This document shows, piece after piece, positions 1-9,870 of a stretch of 33,103 bases of DNA. Position 1 is the stretch's first letter, and each line of letters opens with the position of its first letter. The notes beneath the pieces were generated by a model that saw nothing but the letters and a program-made list of their open reading frames with translations, searched no databases and was not told the DNA's origin. Where the stretch lies: the NCBI GenBank assembly GCA_019693395.1, contig JAAMXP010002002.1, positions 1 to 33,103 on the forward strand, in the 5' to 3' direction. The stretch is from Ettlia oleoabundans (taxonomy: Eukaryota > Chlorophyta > Chlorophyceae > Chlamydomonadales). The translations under genes and the position numbers were made by a program.

Positions 1-19
1 CACCCACCCACCCACCCAC
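1..19. repeat. CCCA microsatellite in an intron
   Basis: About five copies of a CCCA tetranucleotide open the window. They lie in the intron that precedes the first visible exon of the peptidase gene, so they are probably just a simple intronic repeat. Confidence 0.8.
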
Positions 20-77
20 TAGAACACCCCACTCACTACTGCTGCCACCAACACGGTGTGCACCACCCTCACTGCAG

Positions 78-474
78 GTGCACGCCCCGCTGTTCTTCAT
101 GCTGGGCGCCAAGGACAGGCGGGTGCCCATGGACGACGCCAAGCAGTACATCAACGCTGTCAGGTGGCTGGGTGGGGACATGCGGGATTGCCGTCCGTAC
201 CCAGTTATCCTGCATTGACAGAATCTGCATGCGGCTCTGCCTCATGCAGAGGCATGAATGTGCCGATGTTGCACCTCAACTGCACCACTTGCACAACCAC
301 ACTTCACAGGTCAGTTTACCACGTTCTTCGTGCCATCCCTTGTGCAGGCGGCGCAAGGATGCGCCTGAGACGCGGGTGACTGTGTTCCCGGATGACTCCC
401 ATGCCCTGGACAAGCCCCAGACCGAGTTTGAGCAGTGGCTGAATGCAGCTTGGTGGTGCAAGCGGTTCCTGTGA
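78..474 (+). CDS. Acylaminoacyl-peptidase-like serine peptidase, C-terminal two exons (partial)
   Basis: This is the 3' end of a gene that begins outside the window. Exons are 78-163 and 348-474; the intron is GT-AG and the frame joins cleanly. The peptide reads [19 protein letters not shown], then a segment with FPDDSHALD, and ends in WCKRFL and a TGA stop. GAKDRRVP and DDSHALD carry the Asp and His of the catalytic triad in the alpha/beta-hydrolase domain of the prolyl oligopeptidase (S9) family. The segment resembles acylamino-acid-releasing enzymes, which remove N-acylated residues from peptides. The nucleophilic Ser and the beta-propeller would lie upstream and are not visible. Another S9 peptidase is possible, but the tail looks most like acylaminoacyl peptidase. 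A TGTAA sequence, the common green-algal polyadenylation signal, lies at 519-523, about 45 bases after the stop. Confidence 0.85.
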
Positions 475-1071
475 TCTCTGCTTGTGTGACAAGTCTTGAT
501 ATGTTTATCCAGGGTATATGTAAGCAGGAAGAGCCAGGGGTTGCAATCATGTCGGCAGCTGGCGGGGGCGTGCCATCTGGCGACGGGCCAGCTGGCATGC
601 CGCACCCAAACACGAAAGCGGGTACCCTTTGGGCATGGTATCCTATTACTTTCGATAGCATAGCAATCTCATCTGCAACAACTTGTTTCCCGACTCTCGG
701 TCACCCAGCCGACCCTCGACTCGAAACCCCTAAAGCTGGTCGCTTCGCCCCCCACTCTCTTGCGTTTGATCAGACATTGAAACACTTTCTGCCACCAAGG
801 GCACAAACCAAATGTCCGGAGCGCTGATTTTTGACAGCGCTGCCTGGGGTTCTCGAGATATGAAACTAGACGTGGAGAGTGCGCCAGGCGGTGAAGGAGG
901 GGGGCAAAATGGCGCACCGGCTGTCAAGTGAGTTTGCAAGCCGTTGACACTTGGGATGCATCCATGGTACCAGAGAGACCGCCACAGTAGGATGATAACC
1001 CGGCTCTTATGTAAAACCGTGTTTGCACTCGTTAAAGCAGGGGTCCTTTCCTCCTCCGGTGCTCCAGGAAT
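475..1071. other. Intergenic stretch between the peptidase and monooxygenase genes
   Basis: It holds the peptidase 3' UTR, with a TGTAA polyadenylation-type signal at 519-523, and presumably the promoter of the next gene. Open frames on both strands here (for example 435-827 + and 730-1206 -) show no recognisable domain and overlap coding DNA in other frames. I see no RNA gene or mobile element. Confidence 0.6.
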
Positions 1072-3485
1072 ATGGCAGAAAGCCCCTGCCCAGCAACAGG
1101 TGCTGCTGTAGTGGTGGTGGGGGCGGGTCCCGCTGGCCTGCTGGCAGCGCACCTCCTTGCTCGCCGGCATGGCTGCCGCGTGCACGTCTTTGACAAGAGG
1201 CACCACCCCGGGCCCATTCCCATGCGGCCTGGAGATGAGGACGAGGATGATCGCGCGTTTGCAGTGGCCCTGAACTGCCGCGGTGCAGCCGCAATCTCAG
1301 CTGCTGGGCTGGATGTGGCAGCCTTCACCTCCATCCCAGGCACCCACATGTGTGAAGTCAGGGACACAGTGCTTGTACGTGGCGATGGCTTGCCACAGGA
1401 GGGTGGCCGTCGTGGGTCAGCCATGACCATCCCCTTTGACCAGCCGCGAGTGTTGGGCTCCCGACAGGCGTTTGTGCGCGCTCTGTTGCACCAGATCGAA
1501 CAGCAACGGCAGCAGGCAAAGGGTGCGATGGAGCCAGGCAAGCAAACTGACACGACTGTTGACGACAGCAGCAGTGGCGGCAGCATCACCTTCCACTGGG
1601 GTGCCTCCTTTATGTCTGCTGACCTGTCCAGCCGCACCGCTTCTTTCCAGCTGGCAGATGGCAGCGCCTCCACCCACAACTACGACCTGCTGGTGGGCGC
1701 CGATGGTTACTGGAGCAAGGTGGGCTCGCTGCTTCTTGGTGGTAACTGCATACTTGTTTGAATGCAAAGTAGGCTCTGTACTATAAGCGGCAGCACGAAG
1801 CATGCACATCAAACCTCGTTTCCGCTGAGGCTCACGCTGTCATTGGCTACCACATGCCCCCCTGCTGCCGCTGTTGGTTGGGCTCGTTAGGCTGCTAGTG
1901 GTGCTCAGTACCCGGGCCCCATATCTGCTGCGGTTGGAGCTCTCGCTCTGGCGCCCAGTCACAGTCCGTTGGCTGCCAACTAGTCGCGTCTCCTCGTCTG
2001 TTGCAGGTGCGTCGTGCCGCTGAGCAGCAGGTGCCGGACCTGTGTGTGGCCACCTCGCCCCCCAACCGCCAATACAAGGTCGTTCGGGGCCTACGCCCGC
2101 TGCCCCACCTGCCCTTTGCGCCGGCCCCAGGCCAGTCCGGCTACGGCCGGCTGTACATGGTGCAAGAGGCAACGGCGGGTGTGAAGGCCGCCGGTGGCGG
2201 AGCGCCCGGCAGCATCTTCATGTCCCAGCCATCTGAGGAGAAGGGAGTGACGGCTGTGCTGTCCATGGTTCACGCACGGTGGAAGGGGCTGGAGGGAGCA
2301 CCACCCGAGGCCTACCTGGCGGTGCTGCAGGCTGGCTACCCGTCCCTGCCTGCCAGCTGGGCCCAGGAGGTGGGTGGCTGATTACATGGCTGGGCAATGG
2401 TTGTATTGTTTGACCGCTGCCACTTTGCTTCCCTTCCCCCCATCTCACATTCTCCCTACACCTCCCTCCCCCTCTCCCCGGTGCAGATGGCGGAACAGAT
2501 GGCGCGGCGCCCGCTCTACGAGACTGGGATGCAGGTGTGTGTGCTCAGGAAGAGTCAGCGTCTTACCACTCCAGTCTATCCAAGTGTGGCTGCACTATCC
2601 AAGGTGGCCTTGCTGGCATCACTCACCCTGACTGCAACCTGATATTCTGGTCACCCTTACCTGCAGGTGCATGCCTCCCAGCTGCACGGCCCCGCTCTGG
2701 TGCTGCTGGGTGATGCGGCGCATGCGGTGTCGCCCGCCACATCAAACGGCATGAACTCTGCTCTGGAGGATGCATTGGTGCTGCACCAGGTGAGTCGAAA
2801 GGCGGGGACTATGGATGCATGGCAGCAGGGTGGAAATGTGACTGGACGGGTGCAGCAGTGTGATGGGTGTGTGGTGGGATTGTCGCACCACGTGGGCATA
2901 GGTGGAGACGCTGATATTGTCTGTTGTGCTGGACCCCCGGGTGTGTGGTGTGGAAGCCCAGCCATGGGCACCAGCAAATTTGTTTGTGGTCGTTAATTGG
3001 CACCACGTCTTCTGGCATGTTGAGGCCTGCTAAACAGACCACCGATGACTGTGTTGTTGCTTGACTGCTGTCGTGTTGATATCCATGTGGCCCTTCCGCC
3101 CACGCAGGTGCTGGAGACGTGTGGTGGCGACCTGGCGGCCCTGCCTGAGCGCTTCACAGCGACCCGCCTGGAGGATGTGCACGCACTGCAGTGGCTGGAT
3201 ACCGCTATGTCAGCGCTGGCTGGACGTGGCGGCGAGTCGGCTGCTCTGAAAGCTTCCATCGGCGCTCGGCTGGTGCTGCATAAGCTCACTGCTGGCTGGG
3301 TGCGCCCCCACGCCTTTGTGCTGCTGAAGGACGGCACCTTGCCCTACAGCCAGGCCGCCAAGCTGGTGCAGCGTGACGCTTCCACCGCCCGTGTAGTGAC
3401 GACGGGAGCGGGGCTGACGGTGCTGGCATCGGCGGCAGCGTCGATGGTGGCGGCAGGGACAGCACGGCTCAAGGGCAGTGCATAG
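1072..3485 (+). CDS. FAD-dependent monooxygenase, kynurenine 3-monooxygenase-like
   Basis: Five exons, all joined in phase 0: 1072-1719, 2007-2369, 2487-2534, 2667-2789 and 3108-3485, giving 519 aa. Residues 13-22 contain the Rossmann motif VVVVGAGPAG that binds the FAD ADP moiety. Around residue 210 is LLVGADGYWSKV, the DG motif of flavin hydroxylases. Residues 368-372 are GDAAH, followed by SPATSNGMNSALEDA, the FAD-ribityl motif. The order and spacing match class A aromatic hydroxylases, and the central and C-terminal parts (MNSALED, LEDVHAL) are closest to kynurenine 3-monooxygenase-like proteins. The C-terminus has an Ala-rich hydrophobic stretch at about 493-512, which could be a membrane anchor as in KMO. 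There is no obvious N-terminal targeting peptide. The substrate cannot be read from sequence; related plant flavoproteins act on other rings. Confidence 0.85.
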
Positions 3486-3730
3486 TGAGCCTTTTGGACG
3501 ATGATGAGCACATTTCTGAGCGAATATTTATTTTCAACATTGGTCTTTGACCTGGCTCTCGTACAACTCCCTGAAACTGACGGCATGCAAGAGGGCATTC
3601 TGACGTCGCTGAGCTGGCGTGCTGGGGCAGGCCTGGTCAGCAGCGCGGGCAAAACCCGAAAAACTCCTCCGATAAACATTTGACACCGGTTTGCATCTGA
3701 GCCACCGGTTGTGTCTGAATTCGCAGTGCC

Positions 3731-5076
3731 ATGACCTCCTGCAGCGCTGTGCAGCCTTTTGTTGAGCTTATCAGTCTGAGGAGCTTCATTGTACGTCCAG
3801 GAATACAACTGGTGTGCGGCAGAGGGTTTACCGCCGCGTCCTCGAGTGACCTGCGGAGCAAACGCAGTGCAGCAGACGAGTTGGTGTCCAACAGCGACCT
3901 TCCTACCATCGACACAGGTTATAGGTGAGCCAGCATGTTGCGGGATCTTGATGTGCCGCGGCGACCTCGTAGCCACCCTGTGCTACCGCAAAAAGCCGCC
4001 ATTGACTCGCAGCTGGCGCTGCCAGCCTGCTCCAACTGCAGAACTCCTACCGAGGTGGTTTGGCCGGCTACCAGGCACCAGCGACGATGTGAGTAGCCAA
4101 AGAATGATGCTTCCCGCCTTGTTGACATCACCAGTGGAACCTCCGCCAACTTGCCCGAGCACGCTGGCGCCGCCCTCCCCACCGCGACGACATCCTGCTT
4201 GCAGTTGCCAAGCGCCTGGTGAATGCGTTGAACGCGGTGCTGATGAACGATGTTAATCTACGGGAGCGACTTGTCAACGAGCTCGGTCTTGCAGTAAAGG
4301 TACGCCTTGTGTGTGCAAAACAGAGAAGCAAAGTCACGAGCAGTGCACGACAAGATTGACCAAAAGCTGCATGAGGCTCCGTCGCTTTTGCTCTGTATAT
4401 GGAGACAGCCAACTGGATATGTAGACAGGCGATGACCCAAAACCCCTACACGCTGGGCTGCGCACTAGTTACGTGCCTTTTGTAATGTACTGTGCGTGTT
4501 CTGCCCTGTTGCGCTGGTGCAGGATGTGCGAATGTCTCCCGACAACCTCAAGGCTTTCATCCAGTGGGACAGCTTCAATGGCAGGAGCACAGCACTGCAG
4601 CACGAGCTGAATAAGCAGTGAGTGGCGCTGCCAGAGGATGGGAGGATGCATGCCACAACCCTGCAGCAGCACCACCACCACCAGTGATTGCCAAGCAGTG
4701 CGGTCAGGTCACTGTGATTGCTGGATTTTTGCGCAACTTTAGTCATGTTTCACGCCTTGTCTGTCGACAAAAGTCCAAGTGTGTAGTGTATTTACCATAC
4801 TGATGCAATTATGTGCTGCGCAGGATGCCCAAACTCAAAGCTGAGGTGGCACAAGCGCTGCGGGCACGGAACGTGCCTCAGCTGTTGTTTAAACATGACT
4901 CGCTGACCGCGGCCCAGCAGGAAATTGAGGAAATACTTCGGCGGCTAGACGAGGAGGAGAGCTCGGCAGCAGAACTGGCTAGCGAAGAGGAGGATGGGGA
5001 GGTTGCACAAGATGGGCAGCATGGTAGGTCAAGGCCACGGCCAAAAGCGGGAGGGCAGCGGCAGCCAGACCCTTGA
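3731..5076 (+). CDS. RbfA-family ribosome-binding factor, probably organellar
   Basis: Five exons: 3731-3917, 4042-4088, 4135-4299, 4523-4617 and 4824-5076, giving 248 aa. Bacterial RbfA binds the 30S subunit through a KH-like fold and helps mature the 16S 5' end. The core fits that family. Residues near 75-130 (RRPPHRDDILLAVAKRLVNA onward) match the first helices, DVRMSPDNLKAFIQW the strand usually written V-x-x-S-x-D-x-x-x-A, and RARNVPQLLFKHD the strand V-P-x-L-x-F-x-x-D. An IEEILRRLDEEE helix follows, as in RbfA. The first ~50 residues are Ser/Ala/Arg-rich and suit an organelle presequence. The last ~50 are acidic, then basic. The exon 1 donor was placed at CAG|GTTATA because only that phase joins the 47-base exon 2 in an open frame; a better-looking GTGAGC donor seven bases later breaks the frame. 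The family call rests on pattern only. Confidence 0.72.
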
Positions 5077-5936
5077 TCGTTGCTCCTGCAGAGGTGCACG
5101 GTTTGAGTTCTGCATGTTGCACTGCATCTAGACTGCAACTCATCTGGTAGATGAACATCGTGATGTCACACATCGAGGGAAACATATACCAGCTGACGAA
5201 CAATCGTGTAGCACCATATCAAACACCGGTGGACAGCGCTGCAAGCATGCCCACTGTGTGACAATAATGTACAACTGTATGCAGCGTGCATTAGCCATAC
5301 CATGCATTATAACGCGATAACAACGTGTTTCCCATGTTGCTGTTAAGCTTTGGAGGGCACTCCCATACAGGGTGGCAGGTAGACGGCAGCCGCTGCGCTT
5401 CCCTGCTGTGCTCCGTTGGACCAACTGGTCTTCTCGCTCCAGTTGGTTGCCAAATTGCGTAGTTCGCTTGCTAAATAACAGCGACTAACACTGATAGCAG
5501 CGAGCCGTGCTTTTGGTAGGTGCGTGCTGCTTGCCCAAGCGTGCTGGGCGGCGATAAGTGCTGTATGTGAGCTTTCAGATATGTGAAGGATCTGCAAAGT
5601 GGACCCTCGATCGCTCCACCGGCTCAGGCGCTCACACCTCCAGTGCTGTCTCGTTCCTCTGCCGGCAGGGCTACTAACGTCGCTGATAGGACGCGGGAAT
5701 AGGCTGGCAATCGTCCTTGGGTTGTGGTGAGTTCTGGTAGGGCCGAGCTGCAGCGCCCGGGGGCGCTCGGGCCTGCCCTGCCGTCCCGGCCTGCTGTGTG
5801 CAGCTGCACATTGGTCCGTTTGTATGCACCACAGGTTGTGCGTGCCCTCTGATGTGTTTAACTGTATGCCCCTAGTGTTTCTATCAAACTGCCATGTTGC
5901 ATCCTGCAGCATCTGCTGGTGATCCCGTGGCCAGCA
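5077..5936. other. 860-base gap before the HIG1 gene
   Basis: It should contain the RbfA-like gene's 3' UTR and the promoter or 5' UTR of the HIG1 gene. A good acceptor (ATCCTGCAG, ending at 5909) just before the HIG1 start suggests a 5' UTR intron, or a further upstream coding exon in frame with HLLVIPWPAMDEYDD. A 271-codon minus-strand open frame (5343-6158) has no recognisable domain and overlaps the HIG1 exon antisense, so I do not call it a gene. Confidence 0.5.
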
Positions 5937-6409
5937 ATGGACGAATATGACGATGTTCTCCAGCAGCGGCGCAAGCGCAATCCCTGGGTACTTGTAGGCG
6001 AGTGGCAGCTGTATTTCTGGCTTATTGGCATTCCAGTTGCGAAACACCTGTCCTGGTGGCTTACCAGAGTGTCCAACCCAGTTTTGCAAAAATATATTAA
6101 CAAACTGCGCCTGTTTCAGGCCCTTTGCACGGTGCTGACTCAGGCGTTGCCAACCCACCTTCGCCCAGCGCTCCCTGGGTTCCTGCAGGCGCGTGCACCA
6201 CCGCAGGTGTGCTGTTTGGCGGCCTAGTGGCCTTCAAGAACAACAAGGCCGTGTTGGCGCAGCACTTCATGCGGGCGCGTGTGCTGGCTCAAGGGATCAC
6301 TGTGGCCATCATGGTATCAAGCGGAGGCTATATGGCCCTAGATGCAGCACAGCAGCGCGCAGCTTTGGCAGCCCAGAACTCACCAACAAGGTCCCACCCC
6401 AACAGCTGA
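5937..6409 (+). CDS. HIG1-domain (Rcf1-type) mitochondrial inner-membrane protein
   Basis: Two exons, 5937-5997 and 6189-6409, give 93 aa. The start is the ATG of MDEYDDVLQQRRKRNPW. An in-frame GTG lies 18 bases upstream, and an upstream exon cannot be excluded. The body reads GVLFGGLVAFKNNKAVLAQH, then FMRARVLAQGITVAIM. This is the HIG1 domain: a first membrane segment, a short loop, the Q-x-x-x-R-x-R-V-x-A-Q-G-x-T signature, then a second membrane segment. HIG1 proteins such as yeast Rcf1 sit in the mitochondrial inner membrane and help assemble or stabilise cytochrome c oxidase supercomplexes. The intron uses a GC donor (TAG|GCGAGT). A GT donor nine bases earlier (TGG|GTACTT) would put exon 2 out of frame. 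The C-terminus is short and polar (AAQNSPTRSHPNS), and a longer isoform through another splice is possible. Confidence 0.82.
5998..6188 (+). other. GC-AG intron flanked by a 20-bp imperfect direct repeat
   Basis: The donor is TAG|GCGAGT and the acceptor CCTGCAG|GCG. The 20 bases at 5981-6000 and the 20 bases at 6172-6191 match at 17 positions. Each copy spans one splice junction, and the copies are 191 bp apart, exactly the intron length. Both encode the same HIG1 motif in the same frame (PWVLVG versus PWVPAG). Confidence 0.7.
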
Positions 6410-7075
6410 ACCCAGCCAGAGGCATAAACTTAGAGAGGTTGGTTGGCAGAATGACAGGGTCATGGCCAGCGCTTGGACAGGCTGGGACAGTAACACAAAC
6501 GCCTGCTCTTAACCCAATGCCATTCACAGCCTTGAATGGCCATCTCACCCACCCCTCCCAGTTTGTGTTGGTTGACCGTCTGCTTGTCTTATTTCCCACT
6601 ATTTCTGATCTGCATTGTCCAGTTTTCTTGTCCCTGCTTCATTTTCCCTCGAGCCACCCTGTACTCCAGCTCATTTGCTGCCCTTGAGCGTTTTCCCCTA
6701 GCTTGCTGCTTCTTGTTCATAGCTTTACATGTTGCTCATCTCCGAACACGCTTCTCTCATTTAACAATGCCCTGTGCTTCATTCTCATCCATTGCCTGCC
6801 ACCCTTGGCGGCCCACAGTCAATCTTCAGCCAGTTCCCCATGCTCGCTCAATCAATCCAGGCTGCGAATGAGTGCCACATCCTGCTGGGCCGCCATCTGC
6901 GCTGCCCGTTCTGCGGCTAACAAGGGGCTGTTCCTGCAGAGCAGCAAGGCAGCCAGCTTGGGTTGTGGATGTGCCGTTGACAAGAGCATCTACCAGCACA
7001 GGTCGGTTTCTTAGAATGCATTTGGGCTGTTATGTAAATTTTGCCTGCAATGCAAGTAAAACAAGTCGCCCACGC
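6410..7075. other. Convergent 3' ends of the HIG1 and EF-hand genes
   Basis: No convincing exon is seen on either strand. A plus-strand TGTAA lies at 7033-7037 and a minus-strand TGTAA (TTACA on the plus strand) at 6725-6729. If both are used, the two 3' UTRs overlap by about 300 bases. The open frames at 6536-6871 and 6703-7014 (+) are pyrimidine-rich, low-complexity translations without a recognisable domain. Confidence 0.45.
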
Positions 7076-9393
7076 TTACCCCCGCACAAAGCAAGTGATG
7101 TCTGATGCGCCTCTGCTGCCCAACGGCAGTCCATGGGCCTTCTGCTCCACCGCCGCCCCTGCACTGCTGCTCGGTGCCAGACCTTCAGCTGCAGGCGTCA
7201 TGATCCTCGGCTGCTGCTGTTGCTGGCGCTGGTGCCGCATAGCGTTCTTAGCCTGCCCGCTTGCTGAGGTAGGGGGCAAAGGCACTGCATTACTGCTGCC
7301 TGTGAGGGTGGTGCGAGGCCGAATGGCTGCCCATACTGACAGGTAATCCTTGCTTAGCTTCCATTGCTTGGCAGCCTGCATGCCATGTAGAAGAGGAAGA
7401 TTGTTGGCCACCCATTATGATCACAGCTTGCAAAGCATCCCAACATGACAACTGCCATCCACCCCTATGATAGCCAGCGCTGTAAAGGGTGTTGCGTGCC
7501 TTACCTCCTCCGCAGCGTGCGGGTCAGTACCGCCGAAGCTGTAGCTTCTCTGAAATTCGGATGGATGTGCAGCGGCTGCCATTCTCTTGCCAAACTGCTT
7601 ACGGAGGGGCTCCTTCCATGGCTGAAAGCCAGGGAGCCTGGCCACCTCTGCTGCTTCCTGCACCAGCACCTCAGGCTGCTGCCCCAATGACACCGCCACG
7701 CTTGTCTGCAGTCGCCGCTGCCGTGCGGCAATGAACTGGGGGACAGGCTGGCACGGCAGCCCAGCAGCCTGCCCACTGCTACTGTGCTGGCTGCCCTGGC
7801 CTGCCGCCTGGCCCTGTGAGCCATCACTTCCTGCCGCCTGCATCTTGCCCCAGAGCTTGCTGACAAAGGGGCGGTACTCCACCAGGTTGTGGCGGTTGTC
7901 CTGCACGCTGCACACCAGTTGATGCACCTCACCCTGAGACAGCCCCAGCCCGCTGCTCTGCAGCACAGCTGCAAACTCGCCAGCCTGCATCACACAACAG
8001 CAGACCTTCACACTCCAAAACATTGTGGGATTACAAGAAGCTTGTATTGAGTGCATGTAGTTTGCATAGTCCGCGTAACCCCAGCTAAGGGTTCAAAGGA
8101 ACATCCTGCCAGCCTGTGACAGCTAATCAGGGCCTGCCTGCCCTCCCCCAACCTCGCCTGCACCCTGCCGCTCATGTCGCGGTCGTGCATCTTGAGACTT
8201 TCCAGTAAGCCTGCCAGCTTGCCGGAAGATGCTTCCGCAACGCTGGCGCCAATGCCAGGGCTGCCATTGGCGGCTGCTGCTGCGGCGTTGGGCTGTCTCC
8301 TGGAGGCGGCTGCCTTTGTGGCAGCGGCTGCAATGGCCTCGTCTGCCACCTGGCGAGAGTCCCGGGCTGCCTCTGCCTGCCGCAATTTGGCCTGATGCAT
8401 CTGCCTGTGCCAATCAAGGGTCAAGGAGATGCCGACATCTGGCACTGCCACATGCGGCCATCCTGCTCCTGCCACCTGGCTCCCACCCTGCGGTGAGGTA
8501 GAACCCTGCAAGCTCATACTGCCTTGATGCAAAGACTCTGGGCTGCCGGCAGCACTCAGCTGCATGCCCCTGGTCCTGGTCCCGGCCGGCGTTCCACCGA
8601 CGTCATCCACACGCATCAGGTCGCGTGCCTGGTCAGCAAACAGCGTGCGGGGCCGCCAGCCCGCTGAGGCGCCCTCAATGTCACTGGCAGTCATTGTGCT
8701 GGGGAGGCTGCGTCCCGTCCTGGTGGCAGGCTGCAGCAGCAGCAGTAAAGGGCAGGCGAAGCAAGTCAACAAACCTTTGCCGCTATTGACACCCCAGCCT
8801 GCCCACTTCATGCTCCGCCCTGCAGGTGCTCCTAGAAGGGCTTTTGAACATAGTTGCTCACTCACTTTGTGGCTAGCGATATCAGTCACATTCAGGTTGT
8901 CACGGATGAATTTGGGTAGTGGGGGCGGCTCCATATGTGGCCCCGAGGGCAAAAGATAATGTGGATCCAGCGGGTTAACAGGCTGGGCACGAGGGGGCAG
9001 CGAGCCGATGTGGCCGTTCGGTCGAGTCCCAGCAATATCTGCCACATTGAGGAGAAGGTCCTGACCCTGGCGGTGGCGGATGAAGCGTTTTGGGTGCATC
9101 GTGGGGTCAGCAGGTGCCTGCATCCCATGCATGCATGGTGGTTGGTGAGGGCGGTTGTGAGAAGCGCAAAAGCAGAGGGTCAGCACAACCACCTGTGGTG
9201 CGCTGCGTGGACCCCAGAATGCTCTTGCAGGCGTCGTTCCTTTTATGTCACTGACATCCAAGGTGCCATGGGGAAGAGCCACTGGTTCTCTTGTCTGTGC
9301 GTCGCTAACAGCCCGCTGTTGCGCTGCAGCCGCCACCCCAGCACAGCTGCCGACAGGCCCTGGAGATACCCCGGCGGAGCTCCACGGAAACAT
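7076..9393 (-). CDS. EF-hand protein with repeated (V/A)-x-D-I-x-G motifs
   Basis: Five exons, all phase 0: 9393-9193, 9117-8866, 8730-8158, 7984-7505 and 7375-7076, giving 601 aa. The N-terminal ~200 residues hold five imperfect copies of a hydrophobic-x-V-x-D-I/V-x-G-x-x-P motif: LDVSDIKGTTP (45-55), LNVADIAGTRP (90-100), LNVTDIA (142-148), MTASDIEGAS (164-173) and MRVDDVGGTP (190-199). A segment VNPLDPHYLLPSG lies between copies two and three. Residues 334-345 (DRDMSGRVQAGE) are a complete 12-residue EF-hand loop with D1, D3, S5, G6, V8 and E12. A degenerate partner follows, ending in NLVEYRPFVSKLW. The middle is Ala/Gln-rich and probably helical; the end is low complexity. Intron 3 has a GC donor inside the EF loop (CAG|GCGAGG); without it the loop is broken. 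I do not recognise the family. Similar D-I-x-G repeats occur, as far as I recall, in protist ciliary or cytoskeletal proteins, which is a weak hint only. Confidence 0.75.
7985..8157 (-). other. GC-AG intron inside the EF-hand loop
   Basis: On the minus strand the junction is GTGCAG|GCGAGG...GATGCAG|GCTGGC. The nearest GT donor, five bases earlier in AGG|GTGCAG, gives SGR-AGEF and removes two residues from the calcium loop. The GC donor restores the canonical 12-residue spacing SGRVQAGEF. Confidence 0.7.
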
Positions 9394-9870
9394 TGTAGCT
9401 CTCAATATGCTTGGCTTTGGGTGGCCGGAGCGTGCCGCGCTCAGGAATGGCGCATGTCGATAGGCGGCGGGCTGCTGACCGCCTCTCCTTCGCTATGGAC
9501 GAACAGGTTACGCTTTTGAGGGTATCCGAAGTGCCTGAATCGCAGTTGAATCAAATGAATTGTCGCTGGAGACCCCCGCGCGAAGGCGTGCTGTGCTGCC
9601 CGGCGCTGACCGCAGCACCTGCCCAATGTAGGTCTGGACATGCTATGCTCAACTTGCAGTGTGATTGCGTCAAACCCGGCATCTGGGCTAAAAAGGGGAA
9701 GGATGCAAGGTGTGGCCCCTGGACGGGCAGCATCAGCTCCCATGGCGGGTGCGGCGCCGGAGTCTGGTTCCCCGTGTTCATGTGCAAGCACGAACCTGGA
9801 CCTATTCTGCTGTTATTCAGCAAGCATTTTCACAATTTCAAGTATTAGTAGGAGTTATATGCATCGAAGC
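9394..9870. other. Region upstream of the EF-hand gene
   Basis: This is the presumed promoter and 5' UTR of the minus-strand EF-hand gene. The frame that runs into its first ATG stays open for about 100 bases upstream without another ATG before a TAG. The plus-strand frames over 8935-9519 and 9411-9848 are antisense or low-complexity readings without a recognisable domain. Confidence 0.4.

Noticed and set aside
5343..6158. 271-codon minus-strand open frame upstream of HIG1
   Set aside because: It overlaps the first HIG1 exon, lacks splice logic or a recognisable domain, and sits in a likely promoter/5' UTR.
6309..6599. Minus-strand open frame beneath the HIG1 exon
   Set aside because: It is antisense to the end of the HIG1 coding exon and its downstream region, with no protein-like features.
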